NCBI RefSeq assembly: GCF_003838195.1 | Contig: NZ_RCBY01000041.1 | Coordinates: 1-43,809, forward strand | Direction of reading: 5' to 3' | From: Okeania hirsuta | Lineage (GTDB): Bacteria; Cyanobacteriota; Cyanobacteriia; Cyanobacteriales; Microcoleaceae | DNA: 43,809 bases | Shown: positions 9,591 through 20,585 of the stretch, in pieces | Position numbering within the stretch: position 1 is the first letter of the stretch | How the letters are laid out: the number at the start of each line of letters is the position of its first letter | Program-made: the position numbers and the translations under genes | Notes under the pieces: generated by a model | Seen by the model: the letters and a program-made list of their open reading frames with translations, nothing else | Told to the model about the DNA's origin: nothing | Databases searched by the model: none

Positions 9591-11435
9591 TTACAATTTA
9601 ACGCCACATTCAGGACAGAAATTATGAGTAACACTATTTTGTGCCCCACAATTACTACAAGTAATGAACTCCACAGCTTGTTCAAGTTGCTTACGAATAG
9701 GTAAACCAACCATTTGAGCATTATTCTTACCAGGCGCTATCATTGGATAACAATTCTCATCCTTAGTCACACGAACATCCATCAATACAGGTCCATCGTG
9801 AGCCAGCATTTGAGCGATCGCCTCTTTCAGCTCCTCCCGACAAGAAATCATCATACCTTTAATTCCATAAGCCTGAGCCAACATCACAAAATCAGGCATT
9901 CCCACCTCCATATTAGAAGAAGAATAGCGCTCACCAAAAAATGCCTCTTGCCATTGACGCACCATACCCTGCCAGCCATTATTAATAATTACAGTTTTAA
10001 CATTAATGCCATACTGTGCCAGAGTCCCCAACTCCTGAATATTCATTTGAATACTCGCATCACCAGCAATACAAATCACCTCCCGGTTTGGCAGTGCCAC
10101 CTTTGCCCCCATAGCAGCAGGCATCCCATAACCCATAGTCCCCAAACCTGCACTAGAGATCCATTGCCGAGGCCCATTTTTCAGAAATTGAGCAGCCCAC
10201 ATTTGATGCTGACCAACATCAGTTGTATAGTAAGCATCTGGAGCCATTTTGCCGATTTCGTTAATTACCTCTTGGGGTGAAATACTATCTGAATGTTGGG
10301 GGGCAACTAAAGGATAATCTTGTTTCCAGCGATTAATCTTTTCTAACCAAGGCTGAGTTTGATCGGGATTAACTAAATCTCCTGTTTCTCGACAACGACG
10401 CAGCAAGTCTATCAAAACTTGGCGTACATCCCCAACAATAGGAACATCAGGAGTCCGGTTTTTACCTACTTCTGCCGGGTCAATATCAATATGAATTACT
10501 TTCGCATGACAAGCAAATTCGTCTAACTTTCCAGTTACCCGGTCATCAAAACGGGAACCAACAGCAATTAATAAGTCGCACTCACTCACCGCAAAATTAG
10601 CATAGGCAGTACCATGCATTCCTAACATTCCTACTGATAGGGGATGATGTTCGTTAAAAGCACCTTTACCCATCAAAGTAGTAGTTGCAGGAATATTAAA
10701 ATGTTCTGCTAATTCTTGAATTTCTGCATGAGCATCTGCGGAGATGGCACCACCACCTATATATAGTAAAGGACGGCGTGCCTCTAGCATCAAATTTACT
10801 GCTTGGTTAATTTGCCGGGGGTTGCCTTTGACAGTAGGACGGTATCCAGGTAGTTTGATGGAACCTGGTTCTACGGGTTCATAGTCAAATTCTTCCAAAC
10901 CTACATCTTTGGGAATGTCAATCAAGACTGGGCCAGGACGACCTGTACTAGCAATATGGAATGCCTCAGCAATAATTCCGGCCATATCCCTTGGGTCTCG
11001 GACAACATAAGAATGTTTAACAACTGGTAGAGTAATGCCATAAATGTCTGTTTCTTGAAAGGCATCAGTACCAATCATTTTTCGGCCGACTTGGCCTGTA
11101 ACTACTACCATAGGAATTGAGTCCATGTGAGCAGTAGCTATGCCTGTTACTAAATTTGTGGCTCCGGGACCTGATGTAGCAAAGCATACACCTACTTTAC
11201 CAGTGGCACGGGCATATCCATCGGCGGCATGAGCAGCTCCTTGTTCGTGTCTGACTAGAATATGCTCTAGGTCTCCTGCTGCTTCTGAACGGTAGAGTTC
11301 GTCGTAAATTGGTAATATTGCACCCCCGGGATAGCCAAATATGTGTTTGACTCCATGACGCTTGAGACTATCCATTAGTGCAAAAGCACCCGTTGCTCGT
11401 TTTAGGGTAACTTTAGTTTGTAATTGCACAGGCAA
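9591..11435 (-). CDS. ilvB: Acetolactate synthase large subunit with C-terminal zinc ribbon
   Basis: ThDP-dependent acetohydroxyacid synthase catalytic subunit, the first common step of Val/Leu/Ile synthesis, 614 residues. The catalytic glutamate is E64 in [10 protein letters not shown]; the ThDP/Mg site is GDASIQMN with NN following in VIINN; the FAD-binding middle domain is intact. Beyond the normal C-terminus (about residue 590) there is a short four-cysteine module, C-x2-C-x10-C-x2-C, reading CSNCGAQN and [10 protein letters not shown] zinc ribbon is not part of the canonical enzyme and may mediate protein contact; its role is unknown. No small regulatory subunit (ilvN) is adjacent. The start MPVQLQTKV is typical. 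Confidence 0.95.
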   Translation of the reverse strand: MPVQLQTKVTLKRATGAFALMDSLKRHGVKHIFGYPGGAILPIYDELYRSEAAGDLEHILVRHEQGAAHAADGYARATGKVGVCFATSGPGATNLVTGIATAHMDSIPMVVVTGQVGRKMIGTDAFQETDIYGITLPVVKHSYVVRDPRDMAGIIAEAFHIASTGRPGPVLIDIPKDVGLEEFDYEPVEPGSIKLPGYRPTVKGNPRQINQAVNLMLEARRPLLYIGGGAISADAHAEIQELAEHFNIPATTTLMGKGAFNEHHPLSVGMLGMHGTAYANFAVSECDLLIAVGSRFDDRVTGKLDEFACHAKVIHIDIDPAEVGKNRTPDVPIVGDVRQVLIDLLRRCRETGDLVNPDQTQPWLEKINRWKQDYPLVAPQHSDSISPQEVINEIGKMAPDAYYTTDVGQHQMWAAQFLKNGPRQWISSAGLGTMGYGMPAAMGAKVALPNREVICIAGDASIQMNIQELGTLAQYGINVKTVIINNGWQGMVRQWQEAFFGERYSSSNMEVGMPDFVMLAQAYGIKGMMISCREELKEAIAQMLAHDGPVLMDVRVTKDENCYPMIAPGKNNAQMVGLPIRKQLEQAVEFITCSNCGAQNSVTHNFCPECGVKL

Positions 11436-11928
11436 TTCCTCTCTAGATACTATTATGTATAGTTAAAAGTATAATTTTAATCAAAAATGAGATGTAATAA
11501 AAAGTCTTTTTTTACATAATTTATAAAAAACTTTAAGATTTTCTAACAAGAGTAATTTTTTCGGTATTTTTAAGATTTTAGAAGCCTACTCAAAAAACTG
11601 CTGAGTAAATGTATTTTTCTTAATAAATGAAGGCAGAGGGAAGAGGGCAGAAGCGGTCAGACCCCGCGTCGGCGTCAGACGCAAGGGAATGCTGACCAAG
11701 AGAGGAGCAATTGGATGGAGTTTCTGACCCCAACAAGCTTGTAGGCAACGCGAGTGACGATGGGGTTTTATACCCTTGTTCCCTTCGGTCACGGGCAGAC
11801 AGATGGCAGGAGGAACAATTCCCTTCTGCCTTCTGCCTCCTGCCCTCTGCCTTTCCTGATAAGGCCCACTTGGCGACGATCTGAAAAGATGTCATCCTGA
11901 TAAACGAGTAAACTTAAAAATTAAGTGT
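11436..11928. other. Intergenic between ilvB and glnB with repeats
   Basis: Divergent promoter region of ilvB and glnB. The first ~150 bp is AT-rich and unique-looking. From about 11625 to 11860 it is repeat DNA: GGGCAGA/GAAGGCAG-type heptamers and a segment at 11712-11775 of the same style (TTCTGACCCC ... GGGGTTTTATACCC) as the repeats at 2530-2582 and 15510-15565. No perfect GTA-N8-TAC NtcA site was found. Confidence 0.55.
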
Positions 11929-12281
<353 letters not shown>

Positions 12282-12589
12282 TTTTAGAGAGAGGTTTTTT
12301 CGTGTTAGGTGATAGGTAGTTAGAAGTTACTTTGAGACTTCTGGCAAAGAAAAATTTATGATTTTTGTCTTGTCATTTATTTGATTTTCAATTTGCTTAA
12401 GAGGTCTAATAATTGAAGTGTCAAAACTTTTTTATACCTCAAAACCTAACATTTAACGTCTAGCTTTTGTTAGACCTTCTAAAAACATTTATTGTAGTTA
12501 TAGCTGTAGGTTGAATTGAGGGAAAGTAACTGAAACAAATGTGGTTTTTTTTGTTGAGTATTACTGCCGTTTTTCCAACCTACGGTATA
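12282..12589. other. Intergenic, no gene seen
   Basis: AT-rich spacer between the convergent glnB and the broken quinone-reductase gene. A loose inverted pair AGAGGTCTAA/TTAGACCTTCT at about 12400 and 12469 is the only structure noticed; no strong terminator hairpin with a T-run is visible. Confidence 0.5.
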
Positions 12590-13258
12590 TTAATAAATAC
12601 CAACATCAATGCCAAATTCTTTACTTATTTCCTTCAGAGGAGCAGCATAATTTTCCAATATTTTCACTCTCTGCTCATCGGTAATCCGAACAGGTGCATA
12701 TACAATTTTTGGTGCCAATACATCAAAATCAACAAACTGAAACATTCCTCTATGAATAGGTCGTAGAATTCCATTAATATCGCCGTTGAAACCTCCCTTA
12801 ATATAGATATCTTCCATACCACCTGTGGTCAACGACAATAACGCCCGTTTTCCCTGAAAAACTCCTGTTTCATATATTCGACCGCCGCCATAAACGCGCC
12901 CCATAGCAAAAACACGGTCAACCCACCCTTTGAAAACTGCGGGTAAACCAAACCACTACAACGGAAATTGCCAAATCATTAGGTCACACCACTCAATTTT
13001 CTCTATTTCTGAGTCTATATCTTCGGCAAAACTATTCATTTCAGTGGCATATTTTTCTTCAAGTTGTAGTTTGAGATAATTTGGATCTTTGACAGTTTTA
13101 AAATTTTGTCTGCTGGAAACAGGATTAAAATTCATTTCATGTAAATCTGAAGTTTTTACCTCATTCCCTGCATCTACTAAAACTTCACAAACTTGACGAA
13201 ACATTGCACCGTTAAAACTCTGGGGTTCAGGATGCCAATACACAATTAATACTTTCAT
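12590..13258 (-). pseudogene. Flavodoxin-fold NAD(P)H quinone reductase, split by in-frame TAG
   Basis: Codons from ATG 13258 encode the N-terminal half of a Flavodoxin_2-type oxidoreductase: MKVLIVYWHPEPQSFNGAMF, then CDLMIWQFPL. A TAG follows at 12956-12958. The same frame continues without shift: WFGLPAVFKGWVDRVF, then GRIYETGVFQGKRALLS and TTGG, to a stop at 12590. Together this is the full ~222-residue family length. The interrupted position is the Tyr of the conserved PLYWFGLPA motif, so one TAT/TAC to TAG change explains it. Intact relatives (MdaB/KefF/NQO1 types) use FMN or FAD to reduce quinones by two electrons. The downstream half could reinitiate at ATG 12904 but would lack the flavin phosphate loop. 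Most likely a recent pseudogene. Confidence 0.85.
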
Positions 13259-14145
13259 CTTTTGGTTTTTCTATCCTGAGAATATTTTGAAAATTATTAG
13301 CTTTTTAGTTTATCTCAGGGAATAGGGAACAGGGAACAGGGAACAGTGGAAAAAACATTGGCTAGTCTAAGATTCATAATTAGCAAGTCCTAACTGCTCT
13401 GGCTATTGCTATACATTCAATCACCTATATATAGATGGCTAGTCGGAAAATTCCTAACCATATTTGTAGGCAGTCTGGAGTTAGGATAAATATCTAAATT
13501 AGAGAGATAAAACCTGTTGTACTTATAGCTAGTTTATGAGCTAGTTTATGAAATTTTCCACATTTTTGATGGCTATCCAAATTGTTCCTAAACCTATAGC
13601 TAATTAAAATAAAATTGTAATACTAATTATTTATTATCTCGTTTTTTTGATTCTGTGAAAAATTAAATTTTTTTATCTTTTTCCTTTGGGTTTAATATCC
13701 CGCACCTCATGAGCGGTGTTTACAATTGCTTGGGGTTTGAGTCTCCATCCACTTTTTCCTTCTTCCTTCTTAGTGAAATGACCTTTTACTATTGCTGGAA
13801 TTTTTGGATCGAGCTACAGGGTAAAAGCAAAGAAAATATAAATATTCCTTCAAAATATATCATAAGTATAATTAATTAAGGATAAACTAGGGAAAAATTT
13901 GTTCTCCAAATGTTGATTTCTATAAGCATTCATTTTTCAAAACTGAATAAAATAATAAAAATGTAATTTTGAGTTAATTTGAATTGAAAGCTTTATATCT
14001 GATACAGTTGCTAGTGAGAATAGTCAAGTTAACGAAGTCAGAAGTTAGAAGTCAGAAGTTACTTTTTTAACAGGGATTTGAGCTTCGCTCCAAAAATATT
14101 TTGCCAATCAAGGCGGGGTTTTAGACCGATATTATTTTGATAAAT
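13259..14145. other. Intergenic with heptamer arrays and dispersed repeat
   Basis: Contains a GGGAACA heptamer array (13325-13347), repeat-like text at about 13729-13770 (TTGGGGTTTGAGTC then CTTCCTTCTT) that recurs in reverse style inside the next gene, and at 14031-14083 a GAAGTCA array whose flanks match the 3' end of nagA. No coding frame is recognisable. The last ~60 bp is the leader of the AAA-WD40 gene. Confidence 0.55.
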
Positions 14146-17100
14146 ATGAAAATACAGAAGAATCAAGAATATAGCTATCAAGTAGGTAATTATTTAGCAT
14201 TAGAACATCCCACTTATGTTAGACGCTCGGTAGATAAAGAGTTATTTAATGCTTTGAAGAAAGGTGAATATTGTTATGTATTAAGTTCTCCACAAACGGG
14301 AAAATCAAGTTTAAAAATTAGAACAATACAACTGTTGCAAGCAGAAAATATTATCTGTATTGCTTTAGATATGACTAGAGTTAATAATAAACTTTTGACT
14401 CTAGAAGAATGGTATGAGCAAATAATTTTGACTTTAGAGAATACTTTTTTATTTCCTCGGCATTTCCCGGAATTATGGTGGGAAGAAATGGCAGATTTAC
14501 CTGCGGATGAAAGATTATTTATTTTTATTGAAGAGGTATTGTTAGTTAATACTCAAAATGAGAAGATAGTAATTTTTATAGATGAAGTTAATGATGATAG
14601 TGTTGTTAATTCGGGCTTTAGTAGTTTAGGGGTATTAATTGATTATTGTCTTGAGGAAAGAACAAATAATCCAAAATTTCAACGCTTAACATTTGCTTTG
14701 TTAGGAAAAACTATACCCGATAATTTAATAGATAGATGTAGATTTATTGAACTTAATAGTTTCAAAAAAGAAGAAGTAGCTCATTTAGTACAGCCATTTA
14801 AAGGCATAGTTAAACAGCCACTACAAGTTATAGAAAAAATATTATATTGGTCGGGTGGACAACCATTTTTAACGCAAAAACTGTGTCAAATAGCGATTGA
14901 CTATCTGGGAGAAAGAAGAGGAGAAGAAAATTATAATGAGATAGCTTTAATAGAAGATTTAGTAAAAATTTGTGTTATAGAAAACTGGGATTCACAAGAC
15001 TACCCAATTCATTTCAATAAAATACAAAATCTTTTGCTGAAGAATATACAGAAATCTACCAGTCATTTAGAAATATATCAACAAATATTAAAACATGGTA
15101 GATTAAGACCGCCTGGTCAAGATAATCAAAAATTTAAAAATGATGCGATCGCTAATAATAGATGGGAAATTAAAGAATTATTGAGGTCTGGTGTAGCGAA
15201 AATCAATAATGGTTTTTTAGAAGTATACAGTCCGATATATGCAGAAATTTTTAATCAAGAATGGGTACAACAATATTTACCAACAGTAACTAATTCTGCT
15301 CCTCAAACTAATCCTCAAATATTAGAATTAAATGACCGGGAAAAAATATCTCTAATGATACCTGATTTCTCTAATATTGAAGTTAAAGAAACTAATCAAA
15401 TAAATAATAATGGCTTGATTAAGCCAGAGGATATACCAGTACAAAAAAATCAGAATCACACCGAAGAAGGAAGAAGGAAGAAGGAAGAAGGAAGGAAGAA
15501 AAAGTTGTTGGGGTTTGAGTCCCTATCCAATTTTAAACACCCTGTAGATGGCGGGGTATTAAACTCAAAAGAAAAAGATAATAAAAATAATAATTCAAAT
15601 GAAATTCAGGTTCAGCCACAACATGAATTAGGAGAAATAACAGCACAAAAAAATCAGAATAATCCCAATAATATTCCGCTTCAGCCACAACAGAAACAAC
15701 AGGAAATACCAGTACAAAAAAATCTGGATCACAGGGAAGAAGGAAGAAGGAAGAAGGAAGAAGGAAGGAAGAAAAAGTGGTTGGAATTTGAGTCCTCATC
15801 CAATTTTAAACACACTATAGACGGAGGGGTATTAAACCCAAAAGAAAAAGATAATAAAAATAATAATTCCAATGAAATTCAGGTTCAGCCACAACAGGAA
15901 TTAGGGGAAATAGCAGCAAATAAAATTCAAAATAATTCCAACAATATTCAACTTCAGTCACAACAGAAACAAGCAGATAAACCAGCAAAAAAAGTTAATA
16001 ACAAAGTTCAGAAAAAACAGATAATTCGGAAAAAAGTCAAAACATCTTCAAATCAGCAGAATAAACTCAAACTAGGAGCGGCGGGTTTAGTTATAGTATC
16101 AATAACAGCAATGACAGTAGTTGGTTGGGCAAGTAAACTTTTTAAAGATACACAAAACCAACTTCAAAGAACAGAATATCAACTAGAAAAAGCACAGTAT
16201 GAACTTCAAGAAGCACAAGAAGGTACAAAACTAGAACACAAAGGAATTAGTGCTTTAAGAAAATTTGAAATTGCAGAAATAGAAGCATTACTATCAGCAA
16301 TGCAAGTTGGAAAAGAACTAAAAGAATTAGTTGGAGGCGATCGCCCACTTCAATATTATCCAGCTACAAGTCCCATATTTGCCTTACAACAAATACTCAA
16401 CAATATTCACGAGAAAAATCAAATTCCCAACGTCAAAAAAATTACCATGAGTCCTGATGGCCAACTACTCGCCACAGTTAACAATGATGGTACAGCCAAA
16501 ATCCTCAAATACTCAGGTCAGTCTGTAGCTCAATTAAGAGGACATCAGGGCAAAGTTTCTCACATTAAATTTTCACCAGAAGGAAACATTCTAGCTACAG
16601 CAGGAGATGATAGTACAGTTAGAATCTGGGATTTTCTGGGTAAGCAGCAAGTAGAACTAAAAGGCCATGAAGGTCAAATTTGGCAAATTACTTTCAGTCC
16701 TGATGGTAAATATATAGCTACAGCAGGAGAAGATGGCACTGCAAGAATTTGGAATATATCAGGCAAGAAAATAGCGACTCTCAAAAAACATCAAGGTCGA
16801 ATCTTAGATGTCACATTTAGCCCTGATGGTAAATATATAGCTACTGCTGGATGGGATGGGACTGCGAGAATTTGGAATCGATCCGGAAGACAGTTGGCCA
16901 GACTCAGGGGGCATAAAGGTAGCGTCGAAAAAGTAATATTTAGTACAGATGGTCAACGTTTAGCCACTGCTGGATGGGATGGCACAATTAGGGTTTGGCG
17001 ACGTAGTTCCGGTAAACTACTAACCAAACTTAAGGGAGGTGAAGGCGGGATCTGGAATGTTAGCTTTAGTCCGGATGGCAAAAGTTTGGCTACAGCAGGA

Positions 17101-18315
17101 GAAGATGGATCAGTCGCGATCTGGGATACTTCAGGCCAAGTATTATCAAAACTTCCTGGACATCAAGGAATTGTCACCAGTGTTAGTTTTAGTCCGGATG
17201 GCGAACGTTTAGCTACAGCAGGTAGTGACGGTAGTGTGAAAATTTGGAACAAGAATGGTAATTTGTTAACCAATCTTAGAGGACATCAAGGCAGGGTTTG
17301 GGAAGTTAACTTTGACGCTGATGGACAACGACTATTAACTTTAGGAGAGGATGGTACGGGTAGAATTTGGGAACTAGAAGGTAATTATGAGACAACACTC
17401 AAGGGGAACTCCGATATTTTTGGGTCAGTAATTTTTAGTTCTAATAGTCAGAAGTTAGCAACAGCAGCAGTTGATGGTACTGCCCGTATTTGGGATATTT
17501 CGGGAAAACCTTTAGCTCAATTCAATGGATATCTGGGAATGTTTGGGGATATGAGTTTTAGTCCTGATGGTCAACGTCTAGCTACTGCGGGAGATAGTGG
17601 TCAGGGGAGAATTTGGAAGATTTCAGGAGAAGAGTTGATAGAGCTAAAAGGTAAAAAGGGCAGAGCAAAGCAAATTGGTTTTAGCCCAGATGGGCAACGT
17701 TTAGCAACGGTGGGAGAAGATGGTGTTGCCCGCATCTGGAATAATTCTGGTCAACAGTTGGCTGAGTCAAAAGGGCATAATGGTCGTGTGTTGGATGTGG
17801 TTTTTAGTCCAGACGGACAATATATTGGTACTGCTGGAGAGGATGGTATTGCCAAAATCTGGGATAGTTCTTTTCAGCTTGTGTCAGAATTGAAAATTCT
17901 TTCAAGTTGGGTCGAGAGTATGGCTTTTAGTCCATCTGGAAAGTACATAGTGACGGGAGATAGCAATGGGGTAGTCAAAATTTGGGATTTTTCGGGGAAT
18001 CAAATTGCTGATCTGAAGGGCAATATAGGTAGTGTGAATAATTTGACTTTTAGTGCTGATGGGGAACAGGTGGCTAGTATGGGCAAAGATGGAATGGTAA
18101 GAATTTGGGATATTACTGGACGTCAATTAGCTCAATTTGAGAATGCTAAGGCTTTAAGTTTGGATGGTAAATATGTGGCAACTTTGGTGGATAATAATTT
18201 ACAGTTGTGGCGCGTGAAAGGATTGAATGATTTGTTGAAAGGTTCTTGTGATTGGCTTCAAAATTATTTTATTACTCATCCCAAGGTGAAGGAAGATTTA
18301 GAAATTTGTGAGTAG
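14146..18315 (+). CDS. AAA-like ATPase / transmembrane / WD40-repeat giant protein
   Basis: About 1389 residues. The start is set at ATG 14146; an in-frame TTG at 14137 would add three residues. Residues ~10-400 form an AAA-like (AAA_35-type) P-loop domain with Walker A SSPQTGKSSL and Walker B KIVIFIDEVND. A low-complexity linker (~400-635) contains a 91-residue tandem duplication built partly from intergenic repeat DNA. One membrane helix lies at about 640-660 (AAGLVIVSITAMTVVG), then a coiled coil (~665-720). The rest is 14 WD40 repeats (FSPDGQRLATAGEDG...RIW) plus a partial fifteenth, enough for two seven-bladed propellers. The C-terminal tail (SCDWLQNYFITHP) resembles that of the TIR-WD40 protein at 25323. 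Probably a membrane-tethered scaffold or sensor with a nucleotide-driven switch; ligand unknown. Confidence 0.88.
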   Translation: MKIQKNQEYSYQVGNYLALEHPTYVRRSVDKELFNALKKGEYCYVLSSPQTGKSSLKIRTIQLLQAENIICIALDMTRVNNKLLTLEEWYEQIILTLENTFLFPRHFPELWWEEMADLPADERLFIFIEEVLLVNTQNEKIVIFIDEVNDDSVVNSGFSSLGVLIDYCLEERTNNPKFQRLTFALLGKTIPDNLIDRCRFIELNSFKKEEVAHLVQPFKGIVKQPLQVIEKILYWSGGQPFLTQKLCQIAIDYLGERRGEENYNEIALIEDLVKICVIENWDSQDYPIHFNKIQNLLLKNIQKSTSHLEIYQQILKHGRLRPPGQDNQKFKNDAIANNRWEIKELLRSGVAKINNGFLEVYSPIYAEIFNQEWVQQYLPTVTNSAPQTNPQILELNDREKISLMIPDFSNIEVKETNQINNNGLIKPEDIPVQKNQNHTEEGRRKKEEGRKKKLLGFESLSNFKHPVDGGVLNSKEKDNKNNNSNEIQVQPQHELGEITAQKNQNNPNNIPLQPQQKQQEIPVQKNLDHREEGRRKKEEGRKKKWLEFESSSNFKHTIDGGVLNPKEKDNKNNNSNEIQVQPQQELGEIAANKIQNNSNNIQLQSQQKQADKPAKKVNNKVQKKQIIRKKVKTSSNQQNKLKLGAAGLVIVSITAMTVVGWASKLFKDTQNQLQRTEYQLEKAQYELQEAQEGTKLEHKGISALRKFEIAEIEALLSAMQVGKELKELVGGDRPLQYYPATSPIFALQQILNNIHEKNQIPNVKKITMSPDGQLLATVNNDGTAKILKYSGQSVAQLRGHQGKVSHIKFSPEGNILATAGDDSTVRIWDFLGKQQVELKGHEGQIWQITFSPDGKYIATAGEDGTARIWNISGKKIATLKKHQGRILDVTFSPDGKYIATAGWDGTARIWNRSGRQLARLRGHKGSVEKVIFSTDGQRLATAGWDGTIRVWRRSSGKLLTKLKGGEGGIWNVSFSPDGKSLATAGEDGSVAIWDTSGQVLSKLPGHQGIVTSVSFSPDGERLATAGSDGSVKIWNKNGNLLTNLRGHQGRVWEVNFDADGQRLLTLGEDGTGRIWELEGNYETTLKGNSDIFGSVIFSSNSQKLATAAVDGTARIWDISGKPLAQFNGYLGMFGDMSFSPDGQRLATAGDSGQGRIWKISGEELIELKGKKGRAKQIGFSPDGQRLATVGEDGVARIWNNSGQQLAESKGHNGRVLDVVFSPDGQYIGTAGEDGIAKIWDSSFQLVSELKILSSWVESMAFSPSGKYIVTGDSNGVVKIWDFSGNQIADLKGNIGSVNNLTFSADGEQVASMGKDGMVRIWDITGRQLAQFENAKALSLDGKYVATLVDNNLQLWRVKGLNDLLKGSCDWLQNYFITHPKVKEDLEICE
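15433..15978 (+). repeat. In-gene tandem duplication (2 x 273 bp) carrying intergenic repeat DNA
   Basis: Two copies, 15433-15705 and 15706-15978, period 273 bp (91 codons). Each holds a GAAGAAG heptamer array (15468-15500; 15738-15772), read as the seven-residue unit EEGRRKK, followed by TTTAAACACCCTGTAGATGG-type DNA (15529-15565; 15799-15838) that also occurs in non-coding DNA at 2545-2582. The duplication keeps the reading frame. Confidence 0.85.
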
Positions 18316-18355
18316 TTTAATCAGTTATCAGTTATCAGTATTCAATTTCTAATTG

Positions 18356-18685
18356 AGCATTTTAGACTGAAAACCAGACACTTTTTTCGACCCCAAAAAG
18401 GTACTTGTCTTTATATATCAATGCTTTTAGATTTCATTAGGGCTTGCTGATTAAATATCAAAGCATTGACAGATATTGGTTTGAAGAATTTGAGGAACTG
18501 CTGAAATATCAGCTTTTCGGTGGATGGAGTGGAAAAAGTGAGGATTTTTTTGTAATGACGAGAGAAAAACTCAGGGGCAATGATGAACGACTACCTCTTG
18601 TACAACTCCCCGTTCATCCGCTCCTCTTAACTACTCCCTACTCCCTACCCTAACAAAAAGACTTTTGAGCGCAAACCCTAATTAG
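18356..18685. repeat. Rearranged copy of the AGGGYTTGCTGA element
   Basis: 18356-18430 (GCATTTTAGACTGAAA ... TATCAATGCTTTTA) matches 37694-37765 in direct orientation. 18437-18480 (ATTAGGGCTTGCTGATTAAA ...) matches the far end of the same element in reverse orientation, so the two meet head to head. The right part ends in AAAAAGACTTTTGAGCGCAA and ACCCTA. A 69-residue open frame starting at 18444 spans it and has no recognisable domain. Confidence 0.6.
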
Positions 18686-18879
18686 CAAGCCTTAATTATC
18701 CCAAAATAGTATTAGTATTACTCAAGATTTTAATTTGTTAGAAGTTTCTGTCTTTTCCCTACCTCTCCTACTCCCTTACCGAATAATTAAGGTTTAAAGC
18801 CTTTCCTTGAAAAAAGAAACAAGCAGTCGTTAGGGGAAATTATTAATTATTAATTGTTGAATATATTTAGGATAAAAAT
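18686..18879. other. Leader of the acyltransferase gene
   Basis: AT-rich, with CCGAATAATTAAGGTTTAAA at 18779, a repeated phrase also seen at 21591. AGGA at 18868-18871 is a plausible ribosome-binding site for the next gene. Confidence 0.45.
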
Positions 18880-20148
18880 ATGACTAATGATAGACCTCTT
18901 TTCAGTATAGAAAAAGGCTGGGAAGTTGTTCAGCGCGAGGCCAACTCATTGCACGTTGTAGTAGTTGGAAAAATCAAAGGATTTCTCGATCCAGAGGTTT
19001 TGAGGCGATCGCTGTTATTAGTTCAACTTCGGCATCCTCTATTAAATTCTCATATTGTCGGACCTTTGGATAACTTAATGTTTAAAACTGAAGGTACAGA
19101 GAAAATACCTTTAGAGGTTATTTTGAATCCTGAATCTGAATATTGGCAAACTATTTTTGTGAATGAGTTAAACACAAAGTTTGAAAACAAAAAAGTCTTG
19201 CTAAGAGCTACTCTGATTAAATCAAGTGAAGACAGTACAACTAATTATTTGATTACCAGAATTCATCATTCAATCACAGATGCTATTTCTGCTGTTCATT
19301 TATATTCAGAGATTTTGAGTTTTTGTCAAAAAATTGTATCAGATAGCCAAATTCCTGAAGTTGATAAATTAACACCCCCTCCCTCTATGGAAGAAATAAT
19401 TAATGATTACACCATAGAAAATAATGCAGAATTATCAACATCAAATCAACCAATAGATACCCTTCCTTTTGAAAAATATGTACCTCATCAACAACGTACC
19501 TGTGGATTTATTCAAAAACAATTAAATCCCAGTTTGACTCAAAAACTTATTCAACGTTGTAAACAAGAAAAAGTTACTGTTCAAGGAGCTATTTGTTCGG
19601 CAATGATGTTGGCATTAGCTAAACATTTAGAACCAAAAGATAAAGACTTTTATTTTAGTTGTGTTTCCGCTGTAGACATGAGAAGAAAAGTAAATTATCC
19701 TATTGGTGATGAACACATGGCTGTCTTAATTTCTTCTTTAAATTCTTTTTACATAGTTAATGAGAAAATGTCATTTTGGGATTTGGCAAAACAAGCTACA
19801 GAACAAATTAAAGCAAGATTAAAAACACCGGAAATTTACAATAATGTTTTTTCTTTGTGTCAATCTTTAGAATACTGTTTAGAGAATCCTGAAAAAACTC
19901 TTAGTTCTATAATAGTCTCTAATATTGGCAAAGTGAAAATTCAATCTGACTATGGTCAGTTTGAGTTAGAATAAATTAGTTTTGGTGCATCAATAACTAT
20001 TTTGGGTAGCGTTTTTGATGTTAGTGTTTCAACTTTTCAAGACAAAATAACTTTTAACTTTGTATACACTCAACCTTTAATTAGTCAGACTGTTATAGAA
20101 AAGCTAATTAAAGACTCAATGGAATATCTAGTGGTATCTTTTCATTAA
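18880..20148 (+). pseudogene. Condensation-superfamily acyltransferase (PapA-like), split by in-frame TAA
   Basis: Codons 18880-19971 encode 364 residues with the acyl-transfer motif HHSITDA (HHxxxDx) and the family phrase VSAVDMRRKV. A TAA at 19972-19974 follows NIGKVKIQSDYGQFELE. The same frame then stays open for 57 codons (ISFGASITILGSVF ... ISQTVIEKLIKD) to a TAA at 20146. That segment reads as the missing C-terminal beta-strands and last helix of the fold. PapA/alcohol-acetyltransferase-type enzymes move acyl groups onto alcohols or amines, often in lipid or natural-product pathways; no such cluster is next to it, so the substrate is unknown. A single nonsense change explains the break. 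The shortened product lacks part of the solvent-channel domain and is probably inactive. Confidence 0.8.
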
Positions 20149-20585
20149 TTGATAATTGATAATGGATAATTGATAATTACCTCTGGTTAAAACCGTTATT
20201 GATTGAATATAAGGAGATCTTATTTCTTTTTTTTTCCCTTAAAAGGGGAGGCTTTAAACCAAAATTCTTTAATTATTAATTATTAATTATTCGGTAATTA
20301 AATTAAGAGATATAACTAAATATCACTATGTCCCCAGAGACTATAACGCAGTGGAAGGTTTGTGGAGCATTCCGTAGGAAAGCAATCTCAAGAGTTGGGA
20401 GTAATATTATTTTCAGATAATTTTTCAGGTAATTAGTTATAAAAAAGTCTTTGTTTGTATTTGTACTTTAGCACCAGAAATATAGCAACACTAAAGCGCA
20501 ACTACAAGCTTCTATTACAAGTATTTTACAAAACATGATATAATTCATTCCTAACTTACTTACACAACCTAAGATATATAAAATT
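20149..20585. other. Intergenic with ATTATTA repeats, no gene
   Basis: Holds a CCCTTAAAAGGGGAGG palindrome near 20240, an ATTATTA heptamer run near 20270-20290, and a phrase AGGAAAGCAATCTCAA near 20376 that recurs near 21382. AT-rich throughout; no coding signal. Confidence 0.5.

Noticed and set aside
9714-10280. 188-residue frame antisense to ilvB
   Set aside because: Lies wholly opposite a clear conserved gene and has composition typical of an antisense shadow (rich in His, Ile, Ser).
18444-18653. 69-residue open frame after the AAA-WD40 gene
   Set aside because: Begins inside a dispersed repeat and ends in a pyrimidine-rich low-complexity tail; no recognisable family.
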